Below are positions 26,710 through 35,872 of a stretch of DNA of 64,000 bases, one piece after another. The position numbers and the translations under genes were made by a program. The DNA is from JBBDQZ01 sp040905705 (GTDB taxonomy: Bacteria > Bacteroidota > Rhodothermia > Balneolales > Natronogracilivirgulaceae), in assembly GCA_040905705.1 (NCBI GenBank), contig JBBDQZ010000050.1:1-64000 (forward strand), written 5' to 3'. Every line of letters starts with the position of its first letter. The first letter of the stretch is position 1. The notes under the pieces were generated by a model, which did no database searches, had not been told where the DNA came from, and was given only the letters and a program-made list of their open reading frames with translations.

Positions 26710-27612
26710 CTATGTTTGTGACTCAGGCAACGATTCCTCGAATAACGGAGAACTCAGATATCGGTCGCCGATATCGCAGGTAATGGAGACAATCAGGCCT
26801 TCCTTCAGCTCCTCTGCTATGCGAAGTGCAGCATGGAGGCACCCTCCGCTACTCATCCCTGCAAAAATGCCTTCTTCCCGGGCCATTCGGCGGGTCATCA
26901 GCGTGGATTCTTCCTCGCTGACATCGATGATCCGATCGACACGCTCCGGTTCATATATTTTCGGCAGGAATTCGGGTGACCATCGGCGGATACCCGGAAT
27001 CTGCGAACCATCCTTTGGCTGCACACCCACGATCTGAATATCGGGATTTTGTTCTTTGAGGTAGCGTGACACCCCCATGATCGTGCCTGTGGTTCCCATG
27101 GAAGAGACAAAATGGGTAATTTTTCCTCCGGTATCACGCCAGATTTCGGGCCCGGTAGTACGGTAGTGCATGAGGTAGTTGTCGGGATTGGCGAACTGAT
27201 TCAATAAAAAATATTCGCCTGAGGCTGCCATCTCTTCTGCCACGGTTCGGGAGTATTCAATGGTTTTTTCCCCCGGAGTAAGAATTATTTCGGCACCGTA
27301 CGCCCGCATGGTCTGAATGCGTTCACGGGTGGAGTTATCCGGCATGACAAGTGTCAAATGCAAGTTCTTCAGCCGGGCAATCATCGCCAGGGCGATGCCC
27401 GTGTTGCCGCTGGTGGCTTCCACCAGGCGGTCGCCCGCTTTAACTTCACCTCTTTCCAGTGCCCCTGTGATCATTCCGTAAGCGGCGCGGTCTTTTACAC
27501 TGCCGCCGGGATTTCGTCCTTCCATTTTACAGTAAACCGATACGCCCGGAAACCCGGGAATTCGGTCTAATAGCACAAGAGGGGTGTTTCCGATAAGTTG
27601 TTCTAATGTCAT
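26710..27612 (-). CDS. cysM: Cysteine synthase B (O-acetylserine sulfhydrylase)
   Basis: This PLP enzyme makes cysteine from O-acetylserine and sulfide or thiosulfate. The 300-residue length fits CysM. It has RNPGGSVKDRAAYGMI with the PLP lysine near residue 42, EATSGNTGIALAMIAR, the PLP-phosphate loop SMGTTGTIMGVSRYL and GMSSGGCLHAALRIA. The neighbouring upstream gene is cysE, so the two steps of cysteine synthesis are adjacent and probably co-transcribed. The CysM rather than CysK assignment rests on length and overall appearance. Confidence 0.93.
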   Translation of the reverse strand: MTLEQLIGNTPLVLLDRIPGFPGVSVYCKMEGRNPGGSVKDRAAYGMITGALERGEVKAGDRLVEATSGNTGIALAMIARLKNLHLTLVMPDNSTRERIQTMRAYGAEIILTPGEKTIEYSRTVAEEMAASGEYFLLNQFANPDNYLMHYRTTGPEIWRDTGGKITHFVSSMGTTGTIMGVSRYLKEQNPDIQIVGVQPKDGSQIPGIRRWSPEFLPKIYEPERVDRIIDVSEEESTLMTRRMAREEGIFAGMSSGGCLHAALRIAEELKEGLIVSITCDIGDRYLSSPLFEESLPESQT

Positions 27613-27708
27613 AAGCTGATTCTCCCGGGATAAATTGTGTCCGATTTGCTCTCATCCGACGAATCACCGGGTTAAGTGATCAATCATGCGGGAATTGGTC
27701 GTCCATAT

Positions 27709-28545
27709 TCAAGGCTGATGCGAGGTAATCTGATAATTCTCCTCGTTTGCGTTCCGTTTTTCAAGACGTGCCACATAAGAGACACGGGACCATTCCGGAA
27801 CACTTTCGGTCAGCCATACATTCCCACCGATAACGCTGTATTCCCCGACAACTGTATCGCCTCCAAGAATGGAAGCACCGGCATAGATGACCACAAAATT
27901 TTCAATGGTCGGATGACGCTTGATGGCGGCATCTTCTTTACGCACACTCAGAGCACCCAGGGTTACACCCTGGTAAATTTTTACATGGTCTCCGATATCG
28001 GTGGTTTCACCGATAACGATACCGGTACCATGGTCGATGCAGAAATGCCGCCCGATACGTGCACCGGGATGAATATCAATGCCGGTATGACTATGTGCAT
28101 TTTCAGTGATCATTCTTGCGAGCAGCGGATATCCCTTTTCATGTACATAATGCGCAATCCGATAGGAAGCGATAGCATAAAACCCGGGATAGGTACGAAT
28201 GACTTCGGTAATGCTTTTGGCGGCAGGATCCCCCTCAAACATCGCCTTGATATCAAGTTCAAGTTTTGATTTGATCTCAGGAAGCCGTTCCCAAAACCGT
28301 TCGACAAATTCCTGCTCATTGTTGACATTACATTCCGTGCATTTTTTCAGGATCTGGCAAAACTCGTTTTTAAGCTCCGAGCTATGCTCCTCCAGCTTTT
28401 CGATGGATGCAAAACGGACTGTACTGAACTCGGGAAAGAGAAACCCGAGCAGCCGATTGAAAAAGGCGACCACCAGGATTGGAGACGGGCACCGGCCGGC
28501 TTTTTGATGTTCGGTAAAAAGGTTTTTCAAATATGTTTTGTCCAT
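27709..28545 (-). CDS. cysE: Serine O-acetyltransferase
   Basis: The 278-residue protein has an N-terminal helical domain (about 1-130) and a C-terminal left-handed beta-helix with hexapeptide repeats: GIDIHPGARIGRHFCIDHGTGIVIGETTDIGDHVKIYQGVTLGA, then HPTIENFVVIYAGASILGG. The catalytic His/Asp are in DIHPGA and CIDHGTG. It acetylates serine to form the substrate of the CysM protein encoded downstream (96-base gap). It is longer than short EpsC-type enzymes. The C-terminal tail is diverged, so feedback control by cysteine cannot be judged. Confidence 0.93.
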   Translation of the reverse strand: MDKTYLKNLFTEHQKAGRCPSPILVVAFFNRLLGFLFPEFSTVRFASIEKLEEHSSELKNEFCQILKKCTECNVNNEQEFVERFWERLPEIKSKLELDIKAMFEGDPAAKSITEVIRTYPGFYAIASYRIAHYVHEKGYPLLARMITENAHSHTGIDIHPGARIGRHFCIDHGTGIVIGETTDIGDHVKIYQGVTLGALSVRKEDAAIKRHPTIENFVVIYAGASILGGDTVVGEYSVIGGNVWLTESVPEWSRVSYVARLEKRNANEENYQITSHQP

Positions 28546-28795
28546 ATGTATTCAAATATATAAATATTATACGACTAATGGGACACCGGTATTGTAGTGG
28601 AACTTGTAAGCTTTTGTTTCCAAATGAGTTGAATTTATAGTATAATTCTTCGGGTGGTTTTCGCGAGGGAGTAAAAAATGGTGTTTAAGGCGGATGTCTT
28701 TAAGATATTTCCTATACCTTTTGATTTTACCAACTCTACTCACGTGTATATAAGACCGTAATTTCAACTGAAACAACAGCATATGAGGTAAAAAT

Positions 28796-29203
28796 ATGGG
28801 TGATTTACTGCTTTCTCTGAATGTTTGGGCTGTTCTTGTGGCTGCTGTCCTCTATTTTCTGCTTGGCGCGCTCTGGTACAGCCTGTTGTTTGCCAATGTC
28901 TGGATGAAACTGCGTGGATTGAATAAAGAGGATATGGAAGAGCCGGATAAATTGATTTTCCTGTGGTCCTTTTTATTGCAGCTTGTAGCAACATGCGTAC
29001 TGGCCCTGTTTTTACAGGCTATGGAGGTCGGTTCGGCATCGCATGGAGCGGTGGCCGGATTTGGTGCCGGAGCCGGACTGGTTTTTACTCTCGCCGGATC
29101 CACCGGGCTGTTTTCAAATGTAAAAATCGGCCTCCATTTCATCGATAACGGATATCATGTAGTGGGGCTGACTCTTGCCGGCGTGGTGCTGGGTGCCTGG
29201 TAA
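28796..29203 (+). CDS. DUF1761-family membrane protein
   Basis: The 135-residue protein has four hydrophobic segments. Its first segment carries the family pattern LNVWAVLVAAVLYFLLGALWYSLLF...W, and a glycine-rich third segment (GAVAGFGAGAGLVFT) follows. DUF1761 proteins are small integral membrane proteins of unknown function. It is divergent from cysE and precedes the sigma factor gene by 105 bp, with no sign that it belongs to that locus. Confidence 0.75.
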   Translation: MGDLLLSLNVWAVLVAAVLYFLLGALWYSLLFANVWMKLRGLNKEDMEEPDKLIFLWSFLLQLVATCVLALFLQAMEVGSASHGAVAGFGAGAGLVFTLAGSTGLFSNVKIGLHFIDNGYHVVGLTLAGVVLGAW

Positions 29204-29307
29204 CGCAACTCTCCAGCCTCCTGTCCCGTCGTAAAATAATACAACACCCCGGCTTGTCCTATTGAATATCGTGTAAGAATTAAAGCATTGAACAGGAACA
29301 ACAAGCT

Positions 29308-29886
29308 ATGCCGCTGATCACGCTGTTGATACTTGCATCGTTGGTTAGAAACGATTCAGGGGACCGGGAACTGGCGCTTCGGATCGGGCAGGGCGACAAG
29401 GAGGCGTTTCGTGCTTTTTTTGACAAATATGAAAGGCCGTTAATCTCCTTTCTGATGTCCAAAGGAATAAGCCGTGAAGACGCTGAAGATCTTGTCCAGA
29501 ATGCTTTTATGATCATCTGGGACAAACGGGATAAACTTCTTCCGGGCCGGTCGCTGAAATCTTTTCTGTTTACCATTGCCTATCGTCGAATGCTGAATCT
29601 TTTTCGGGACCGCAAGGATCATAACCCTGAATTTGCATACGCCCTTGCCGATACCGGGCAGCTTCCGGATGCGTCCTCGGAAACGAAACAAGCTATGCAG
29701 GCCATGCAACAGGCCCTTGAAGTCATGCCGGAAAAGCGCCGGCAGGTGTTTGAGCTTTGTTATTTACAGGAGCTGTCATATCGTGAGGCGTCTGAAGTGC
29801 TCGGGGTAGCCGTCAAAACTATTGAAAACCACATGGCTTGTGCATTGAAGGATCTGAGAGTTGCTTTAAAATCATTTATTCCATAA
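29308..29886 (+). CDS. ECF sigma factor (FecI-like)
   Basis: The 192-residue sigma-70 family protein has region 2 (YERPLISFLMSKGISREDAEDLVQNAFMIIWDKRDKL, about 45-80) and region 4 (MPEKRRQVFELCYLQELSYREASEVLGVAVKTIENHMACALKDLR, about 140-185). No extra C-terminal domain is present. The FecR-type anti-sigma and TonB-dependent transducer genes downstream make this the sigma factor of a cell-surface signalling system. The first 15 residues are unusually hydrophobic (MPLITLLILASLV), so the true start may be an internal codon. Confidence 0.9.
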   Translation: MPLITLLILASLVRNDSGDRELALRIGQGDKEAFRAFFDKYERPLISFLMSKGISREDAEDLVQNAFMIIWDKRDKLLPGRSLKSFLFTIAYRRMLNLFRDRKDHNPEFAYALADTGQLPDASSETKQAMQAMQQALEVMPEKRRQVFELCYLQELSYREASEVLGVAVKTIENHMACALKDLRVALKSFIP

Positions 29887-29960
29887 AAATCGGACAGCTA
29901 ACGCAGGCAATGTTGATAAACATGAATAAGTATTGGCTCTTTTTCCGGCAAAAACACTGC

Positions 29961-29975
29961 CGGGCAGGAGGCCCG
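29961..29975 (+). repeat. Short GC hairpin after the sigma gene
   Basis: CGGGC and GCCCG flank a 5-nt loop, 75 bases after the sigma stop and before the lipoprotein gene. A T-rich stretch (GGGGGTTTCTT) follows, so it could partly terminate transcription. The support is weak. Confidence 0.3.
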
Positions 29976-30061
29976 ACTGGGGGTTTCTTCCGGTATGCGT
30001 GTATGATTAGTAACTGTTCAACATGTAGCAGAAATCAACACAAACCAATAAGGCGGTTATT

Positions 30062-31099
30062 ATGAATACACGTAACATGATATCAACGATTCATCTTCAC
30101 CTGTTAACGACAGCTTTGCTGATGCTGGTCGTTTCCGGTTGTGATTATCTGGGCAGCAATACAACCGAAGAAATTACGGATGAAGAGCTGGAAATGGCCG
30201 GTCAAATTATTGCAAGTTCTCTTTCCGACGATGGAGGGGGTGTACTTGCTACTTTATATGATGCTGTTTCCGAGGTGGAGGAAACCGGCATCCGTTATGA
30301 TCGTCCGGTCCTCGATGATGAAGCCGCCCCGAGGTATGAACCATATCGGGATGGCAAACATGGTCATAACGGCGGGCCGGGCCGCGAGCATCGTCCAGGG
30401 CATGAATCAGACACGACAAGAGGCCCTGAATCCGGATTCGAAGCCCACTATAATCCCGATACCGGAGAGCATACGGTTCGTTTTGTGCGGCAATTCGAAG
30501 GGCCTTTCCGAAGCAAAAGCCTTAAAGTTCACTATGTGTATATCTATACCGATATCGAGGGAGCGTTTCTGCAATTTCCGAGGCGGCAACAGGACTTGAT
30601 CGAAACCATCGATTTTAAAGGTATACGTGAGGGATCCATTTCGACCGAGGCCCGGTCCAATACTTTTTTCCGGGCGGATACTCTTTTTCTGGACGGTGTC
30701 TCTTCAGCAACACCGATTCTCACTCTCGAGGGAACCCATTACGGCAATGGTGAAATGGAAGTACATTTGGAACGGTTAAACCGGCTTACAAATAGGTCCT
30801 ATGAAGTCTTTTTTGAAATGCAGGATATTCGGATGGACAAGGAGGTTGTCCGGGAAAGCGGTAGCCTCGAAGACGGTATTACCGGTTTTATTAATTATCG
30901 CCTGCACATGAGTGCCACAATTAACGGCGAACTCCGGGAGCGGGAACTTTCCGGTGTGATTGAACTCGCTGGTGACGGCACGGCATTGCTTCGATTTGAA
31001 AAAGTGCAACAATTCTTCCGGATTGCTCTGGGCGACGGTACGGTGACGCGGTCTGATCACCATAATGCCGGGCCTGCACGGTCTCGTGCAAAACGTTAG
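30062..31099 (+). CDS. Lipoprotein of unknown function in the sigma/FecR locus
   Basis: The product has 345 residues with a signal peptide ending in the lipobox VSGC (Cys near residue 29), so it should be membrane-anchored. After an acidic stretch there is a low-complexity patch rich in His, Gly, Arg and Pro (about residues 100-125, with HGHNGGPGREHRPGHE), then a beta-rich region. I do not recognise a family. Its position between the sigma factor and fecR genes suggests that it takes part in the same surface-sensing system, for example in ligand or metal capture given the His-rich patch. That role is inference. Confidence 0.75.
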   Translation: MNTRNMISTIHLHLLTTALLMLVVSGCDYLGSNTTEEITDEELEMAGQIIASSLSDDGGGVLATLYDAVSEVEETGIRYDRPVLDDEAAPRYEPYRDGKHGHNGGPGREHRPGHESDTTRGPESGFEAHYNPDTGEHTVRFVRQFEGPFRSKSLKVHYVYIYTDIEGAFLQFPRRQQDLIETIDFKGIREGSISTEARSNTFFRADTLFLDGVSSATPILTLEGTHYGNGEMEVHLERLNRLTNRSYEVFFEMQDIRMDKEVVRESGSLEDGITGFINYRLHMSATINGELRERELSGVIELAGDGTALLRFEKVQQFFRIALGDGTVTRSDHHNAGPARSRAKR

Positions 31100-31173
31100 T
31101 GTAATACCCGGATAAATCGCTTAACAGGCGTATCAATGATATACCATTGATTTTTACCCTATTAAAGTTATCG

Positions 31174-31207
31174 CCCGGAGGTTTTCTCGCAAGAGCAAGC
31201 CTCCGGG
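31174..31207 (+). repeat. Stable hairpin directly upstream of fecR
   Basis: CCCGGAGG (31174-31181) pairs perfectly with CCTCCGGG (31200-31207), with an inner CTC-GCAA-GAG tetraloop stem. It ends 16 bases before the fecR ATG and could terminate, attenuate or stabilise the message between the lipoprotein and fecR genes. No U tract follows. Confidence 0.6.
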
Positions 31208-31223
31208 TTCCCTGTTTCAACCC

Positions 31224-32204
31224 ATGGCAACAAATAACACATATCAACCGGAAGAAGAGGATCTGCGACTGGCACGATACCTCAATATGGGTGAATCGGA
31301 TTCGGTTCCGCCGCAGGATCCGCTGTTGCCGCTTTTGAGACGTTACAAATCTCTTGCTGAATTAAAGGTTCAGGCCGGAGCCGGAGAACGATTGCATGAC
31401 AGGGTGGAAGCGTATGTTTCGCAACGGCAAAGGCCGGCCGAAACACCAGCGACAGGGCGGCGGGACCGGATGGTCCGGCTGAATTCGGTATGGTGGCGGG
31501 TAGCCGCCATACTGATTGCCGGTTCTTTTTTGGCCCTGTTGCTATTGCTGACGGATGGGGATGAGCTTGAGCTGTTAGCGGAAAGCTCGGATATTAGTCG
31601 TGAGTTGACCTTGCGTGACGGTTCACGGGTTGTGCTCAGGCCATACTCCTCGCTTCACCTCATCTCCGGATCTGACATCGAACAGCAATACAAAATTCGC
31701 GGAGAAGTCTATTTTGAGGTCGAAACACGGCCGGAGCGGCTGTTTGTCGTTCATACCGAACAGACGATGGTACGTGTTACCGCCACCCGGTTTACACTGA
31801 GTACATGGGGCGGTCACACCCGGGTCTATCTCGACCAGGGAGCGGTGGCTTTTTCAAGAGAAGACGGCACACAGGAGGTGACCCTTTCACCGGGACAGGC
31901 CAGTTCCGTCAGGGATGGCATTATTTCCGAGCCGGAAATCACAACCGGTGCAAATTATCTCGGCTGGCTCAGGGGCGAACTGGTACTGGATCGCCGGCCG
32001 CTTTCAGACATTATCCGGGAAATACGTCACCATTTTAATGTAACAGTGGCACTTGACCCGGCATTGAATGATGAAGAACTGAGCGGAACGCTTGTGCTCG
32101 ATGACCCCGATCGAATCCTGCATGACCTCGCTATTTCCGTCGGTGCCGGTATAGAACAGCTGGAACCGGATCATTATCGTATATTTGAAGACGATTCGCT
32201 TTGA
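31224..32204 (+). CDS. FecR-family anti-sigma factor
   Basis: The 326-residue protein has a cytoplasmic N-terminus, one membrane helix (about residues 90-109) and a periplasmic FecR domain (about 130-225) with LTLRDGSRVVLRPYSSL, YKIRGEVYFEVETRPERLFVVHTEQTMVRVTATRFTLS and VTLSPGQASSV. A C-terminal DUF4974-like segment follows (YLGWLRGELVLDRRPLSDIIREIRHHFNV). FecR proteins hold an ECF sigma factor until a TonB receptor signals ligand uptake. Its partners, the sigma factor and the receptor, are encoded on either side. Confidence 0.93.
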   Translation: MATNNTYQPEEEDLRLARYLNMGESDSVPPQDPLLPLLRRYKSLAELKVQAGAGERLHDRVEAYVSQRQRPAETPATGRRDRMVRLNSVWWRVAAILIAGSFLALLLLLTDGDELELLAESSDISRELTLRDGSRVVLRPYSSLHLISGSDIEQQYKIRGEVYFEVETRPERLFVVHTEQTMVRVTATRFTLSTWGGHTRVYLDQGAVAFSREDGTQEVTLSPGQASSVRDGIISEPEITTGANYLGWLRGELVLDRRPLSDIIREIRHHFNVTVALDPALNDEELSGTLVLDDPDRILHDLAISVGAGIEQLEPDHYRIFEDDSL

Positions 32205-32220
32205 CGAGAAACCGCACGCA

Positions 32221-32300
32221 TCTAATATGCCATAGATAAATCTGATCATCCATATTTTAATCAGATAATCCATGTATTAACCTGATGATCCATGAAATAT
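32221..32300 (+). repeat. Four 20-nt imperfect tandem repeats spanning the receptor start codon
   Basis: Units 32221-32240, 32241-32260, 32261-32280 and 32281-32300 align without gaps. The last three share the pattern YCWGATNATCCAT followed by an A/T-rich tail, and the first is more diverged. The receptor ATG at 32292 lies inside the fourth unit, at its CCATG. The array could bind a protein or RNA at the translation start, or reflect replication slippage. Confidence 0.8.
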
Positions 32301-35048
32301 CTGCTATTACCGGTTCTGGTTTTATGTATGATCAGCGAACCTCTTTCCGGAGCGATACAACAAAACGGCACCGATACCATACCGGAGGAGGTGGCCCCGC
32401 TCCTCCCATTGTATGAGGTTATCCAGGGGATTGAAGCACAAACCGGTTACCGGGTGCTCTATCGGGATGCTTTGGTTGCGGGAAAAACGATCCGGTTTTC
32501 ACTGAACGGCCGCCGGACCGGCGGCTGGGAGGAGGATTTCATTGAACAGCTGCAATCCATCGGGCTGGATGCCTATTTTGATGCCGAAAGAAAGCAGCTG
32601 GTTCTGTTTCGTGCCCGGCTTCGGCCGGTCGGGGAATCACAAAATCGAACAGACGTGCGCCCTCTCACACTTGAAGGGTATGTGATGGACGATCAGACCG
32701 GCGAGCGGCTTCCGTTTGCCACTGTCACATGGGAGGATACGGGTATCCAGACCAATCTTCAGGGATATTTCTATATCCGGATGATTACCCGGCCCGACCG
32801 TCCGGAATTGAATCTGCGGGTCTCTTATATCGGGTATCATTCCCGGGAAATTACTCTGAATGCGGGCGATATCAATCAAATTATGGAGCTGCCGATACGT
32901 CTGCAACCGGAATACCTGACGGGAAAAGAAATTGTGGTTACCGGGCCGGTTATATACGGTGCGGCCGACACGATCAACCAGGGATTGTTGTCGATAAGGA
33001 CGTTCAGCCCGGTCGGCGAAACCAACAGTATACGGATGCTGCAAAATCTGCCGTCGGTCGGGCAGGGTATGGCGCTTTCGGACGGGGCCTTTGTCCGTGG
33101 CAGCAATGCGGGAGCCTTGCAGGTGTTGCTGGACGGCTCGACGATTTACAATCAGTCGCATCTTTTCGGATTGGTAGACAGTTTTCATGATGATGCGATT
33201 CGAACAAGCAGCTTTTACTACGATGTGGCGCCTGCCCGCTATCAGTCACCGTCCGGCGGAACGCTGGATCTGGTCACTCGCACCGGCTCGCTGCACGATT
33301 TTCGCGGCCATGCCGGGATGAGCAGTTCGGCGGTCAGTGGCAGCCTTGAAGGGCCGCTCGTTCCGGGGCAGGCCAGCTGGCTGATTTCAGGGCGGACTTC
33401 GATCCTGGACAGGGTCGGCTGGTTCCAAACCGGCCGGATGGTCGCATGGGGACTCGATATTGACCGGGAAACGTCTCTTACCGACGACACCCGCACCCTG
33501 GAAGAGCGCATTGTCACTCCGGGTGATCATGAAGTGCAGTTTTATGATGCTCACGGAAAAGTATTTTATGAGGGACGACATAACAACCGCTGGATGCTGA
33601 GCGGATATTCAGGGTACAATCATACGCTTCAATATGCCGACCGCCTGGTCAGGCCCGGAACCGGCCGGGAAGAAAACCGCTTTGAAACACAGACATTCGA
33701 AACAATCAATACCTGGGGAAACAACGCGGGCAATCTCGGTTTTTTTACCTTTCTTACCCCCGGCCTGCTCCTGAATGCCCGGGGTGGAATCAGCTATTAT
33801 CACACGCGGTTTCTCAAGGAAGATTTCTCCTACCAGAGGCCGGGCCAAACCGGTCAGAACCAGATCCTGTATATAGATGAACTTGAAAGTCAAAGTGAAT
33901 TGACCCACTGGTATACATCCGCTGATTTTAACTATCAGACACCGGCACGATCGATTGAATCGGTTCGGTTCGGAACGGCTGTCCATGGCTACCGGTCGGC
34001 CTACCTGGAACATTCGCTGAATCGTTCGCAATTCTTTTTGAAGACAACTCCGGTACTGGTCGAGGCCTATGCGGAGAGTGAAATGCAACTGGACAGAGGA
34101 AAAGAGGTGGACAGGGATGGTATGCGCCGGGGCGGACACACCCGCTTTTCGAGATGGGGCAGGCCGCTGGACCTTCAGGCAGGAGTCCGGATGCAGTATT
34201 TTTCAGATGGAAACTATATACAGGTCTCCCCCCGTGTGCGTACCACATTTTTCCCGGAGGCATTCGTTTCGTTCGGATTCGGCTACAGCCGAACCTGGCA
34301 ATATCTCTACAAACTCTCCTTTTACAATCTGACTACCAGTGACATATGGATTACAGCCGCTGCGGATCAGGAACCGGCCGAAACGGATCAATTTTCGGCG
34401 GGTCTCTATGTGCGCCCGTGGAGCCGGGCCATGTTTCAGGTGGAGGCTTACCTTAAAAGGCAACGGAACCTGCGGTTTCACGAGATCAATGTTCAGAGTG
34501 TGCACCGGCCGTTTGAGGAGAGGCCATGGCTGTTTGATAACGACGGGTTTGCCAGGGGAATCGAGTTTCTTTTCCGGTATTCGCCGGAGCGATGGCAGTT
34601 TACCCAGACCTATACCCTTGGAGTGGCCGAACTGAAGAATGACCGGATGAATCAGGGGGACTGGTTTTATGCCTATTGGGATCGTCGCCACCAGTTCAAT
34701 ACGATGGTCAGTTTTTACCTTTTTCAGAGCCTGAATGTCGATTTAAATTGGCTGTATGCATCCGGAGTTCCCGACCGGCTTGATTTGTTCCGGCCCGCCG
34801 GTAGCCGGCTGGGAGATTACTCCCGGGTAGACCTCTCCCTGCATTTTACGGCGGAATCGGGCAGACACAAGTGGGATTTTCGTGCCGGTGTTTACAACTT
34901 GCTGAATCGCAATAATCCGTGGTATCGCGACTGGGTGCTCACGATGGAAGAGAGGCAACAGCGAAATCGTTTCCGTCCGGTTCAGGCAGATGTCTATGAC
35001 CTGGGGTTTCAGCCCTCCTTTTCGGTTCGATATTATGTAGAACCGTGA
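32292..35048 (+). CDS. TonB-dependent outer-membrane transducer
   Basis: The 918-residue outer-membrane receptor has a signal peptide (about 1-20), then an STN (secretin/TonB short N-terminal) domain (about 40-105) that in FecA-type receptors contacts FecR. A carboxypeptidase-regulatory-like beta domain follows (about 125-215, LEGYVMDDQTGERLPFATV), then a plug domain (NSIRMLQNLPSVGQG...VRGSNAGALQVLLDGSTIYN) and a C-terminal barrel ending in an aromatic strand (SFSVRYYVEP). No SusD-like partner gene is present, so a siderophore, metal or small-molecule ligand is as likely as a glycan. The STN domain and the upstream sigma/FecR genes mark it as a signalling receptor. Confidence 0.92.
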   Translation: MKYLLLPVLVLCMISEPLSGAIQQNGTDTIPEEVAPLLPLYEVIQGIEAQTGYRVLYRDALVAGKTIRFSLNGRRTGGWEEDFIEQLQSIGLDAYFDAERKQLVLFRARLRPVGESQNRTDVRPLTLEGYVMDDQTGERLPFATVTWEDTGIQTNLQGYFYIRMITRPDRPELNLRVSYIGYHSREITLNAGDINQIMELPIRLQPEYLTGKEIVVTGPVIYGAADTINQGLLSIRTFSPVGETNSIRMLQNLPSVGQGMALSDGAFVRGSNAGALQVLLDGSTIYNQSHLFGLVDSFHDDAIRTSSFYYDVAPARYQSPSGGTLDLVTRTGSLHDFRGHAGMSSSAVSGSLEGPLVPGQASWLISGRTSILDRVGWFQTGRMVAWGLDIDRETSLTDDTRTLEERIVTPGDHEVQFYDAHGKVFYEGRHNNRWMLSGYSGYNHTLQYADRLVRPGTGREENRFETQTFETINTWGNNAGNLGFFTFLTPGLLLNARGGISYYHTRFLKEDFSYQRPGQTGQNQILYIDELESQSELTHWYTSADFNYQTPARSIESVRFGTAVHGYRSAYLEHSLNRSQFFLKTTPVLVEAYAESEMQLDRGKEVDRDGMRRGGHTRFSRWGRPLDLQAGVRMQYFSDGNYIQVSPRVRTTFFPEAFVSFGFGYSRTWQYLYKLSFYNLTTSDIWITAAADQEPAETDQFSAGLYVRPWSRAMFQVEAYLKRQRNLRFHEINVQSVHRPFEERPWLFDNDGFARGIEFLFRYSPERWQFTQTYTLGVAELKNDRMNQGDWFYAYWDRRHQFNTMVSFYLFQSLNVDLNWLYASGVPDRLDLFRPAGSRLGDYSRVDLSLHFTAESGRHKWDFRAGVYNLLNRNNPWYRDWVLTMEERQQRNRFRPVQADVYDLGFQPSFSVRYYVEP

Positions 35049-35076
35049 GTATGGTGCGATTTCCTGTGAACTCACT

Positions 35077-35733
35077 TCACCGGGGTCCATCTGATATCCG
35101 CCGTGTTCCGAAACCGTACGCGTGCCCGATCTGTAGCATGACAAAGTCGTACACAGCGTGGGCGGCCATGGCCGCTGCCAACCCCGCCCATTCGTACAGA
35201 GAACCAAGTCCAACGCTGAGTGCGAACATCATCCCTCCAAAGGCCAGATGTTTGACGGATGCAAATTTAAAGTATCCATGCAGGCCCACAAACAGTACCG
35301 AGGTAACCCAGATACCCAAAAGCGGCTGTAACGCCCCTCGGAACAGCAATTCCTCACCGATGCCTGCAAACAACGAGACCTGCACGCGGTCAAATCCGCT
35401 AAATCGCATGTCGGCGACGGCATCTACGATCATATAGTCCCGGAGAACAACCGAAACCGGTGTCCGGAACATCACCAATCCGATCAACAGGGCAGCGGCC
35501 AGTCCGCACACAGCACCGGCCAGCCCTTGTACTTTGATGTTGAAACCATGGTCAAAGAGGGAGGCAAGCGGAGCTTCGTGCAAAAAGTGCAGAATCAAGA
35601 GGGTGATCAACAGATAGGCCAACAAGGATCCGAGCGATAGGATGAGCAGTGAGGTACCGGTAAGAGGGGTAGCAGAATCCCGGGAGGGGCGGCCGCGATC
35701 GTTTTTGGGCGTTTCCTGATGAATGTCATTCAT
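35077..35733 (-). CDS. CPBP-family intramembrane metalloprotease
   Basis: The 218-residue multi-spanning membrane protein has the CPBP (ABI) motifs EELLFRGALQPLLG (EExxxR), FVGLHGYFKFA and AAMAAHAVYDFVML, which carry the catalytic Glu, Arg and His residues. These relatives of CAAX prenyl proteases cut within membranes. The bacterial substrate cannot be predicted. It is convergent with the TonB receptor gene (28 bp between stops), and its upstream region faces the lysine riboswitch leader. Confidence 0.85.
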   Translation of the reverse strand: MNDIHQETPKNDRGRPSRDSATPLTGTSLLILSLGSLLAYLLITLLILHFLHEAPLASLFDHGFNIKVQGLAGAVCGLAAALLIGLVMFRTPVSVVLRDYMIVDAVADMRFSGFDRVQVSLFAGIGEELLFRGALQPLLGIWVTSVLFVGLHGYFKFASVKHLAFGGMMFALSVGLGSLYEWAGLAAAMAAHAVYDFVMLQIGHAYGFGTRRISDGPR

Positions 35734-35872
35734 GATTGGTTATCCATTCGGATATGATTGGAATGTTGATTTGGCCCGCGTGAAAAGGTTATGCCGGCCG
35801 GGTTGCAAATGTAAAAATTTTTAAAAACCCTTGTTTTGATATCAAATTATTTATTTCTAAGTTGATGTCCAA

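Noticed and set aside
28567..28782. 71-codon minus-strand frame upstream of cysE
   Set aside because: It covers the divergent promoter region between cysE and the DUF1761 gene and looks non-coding.
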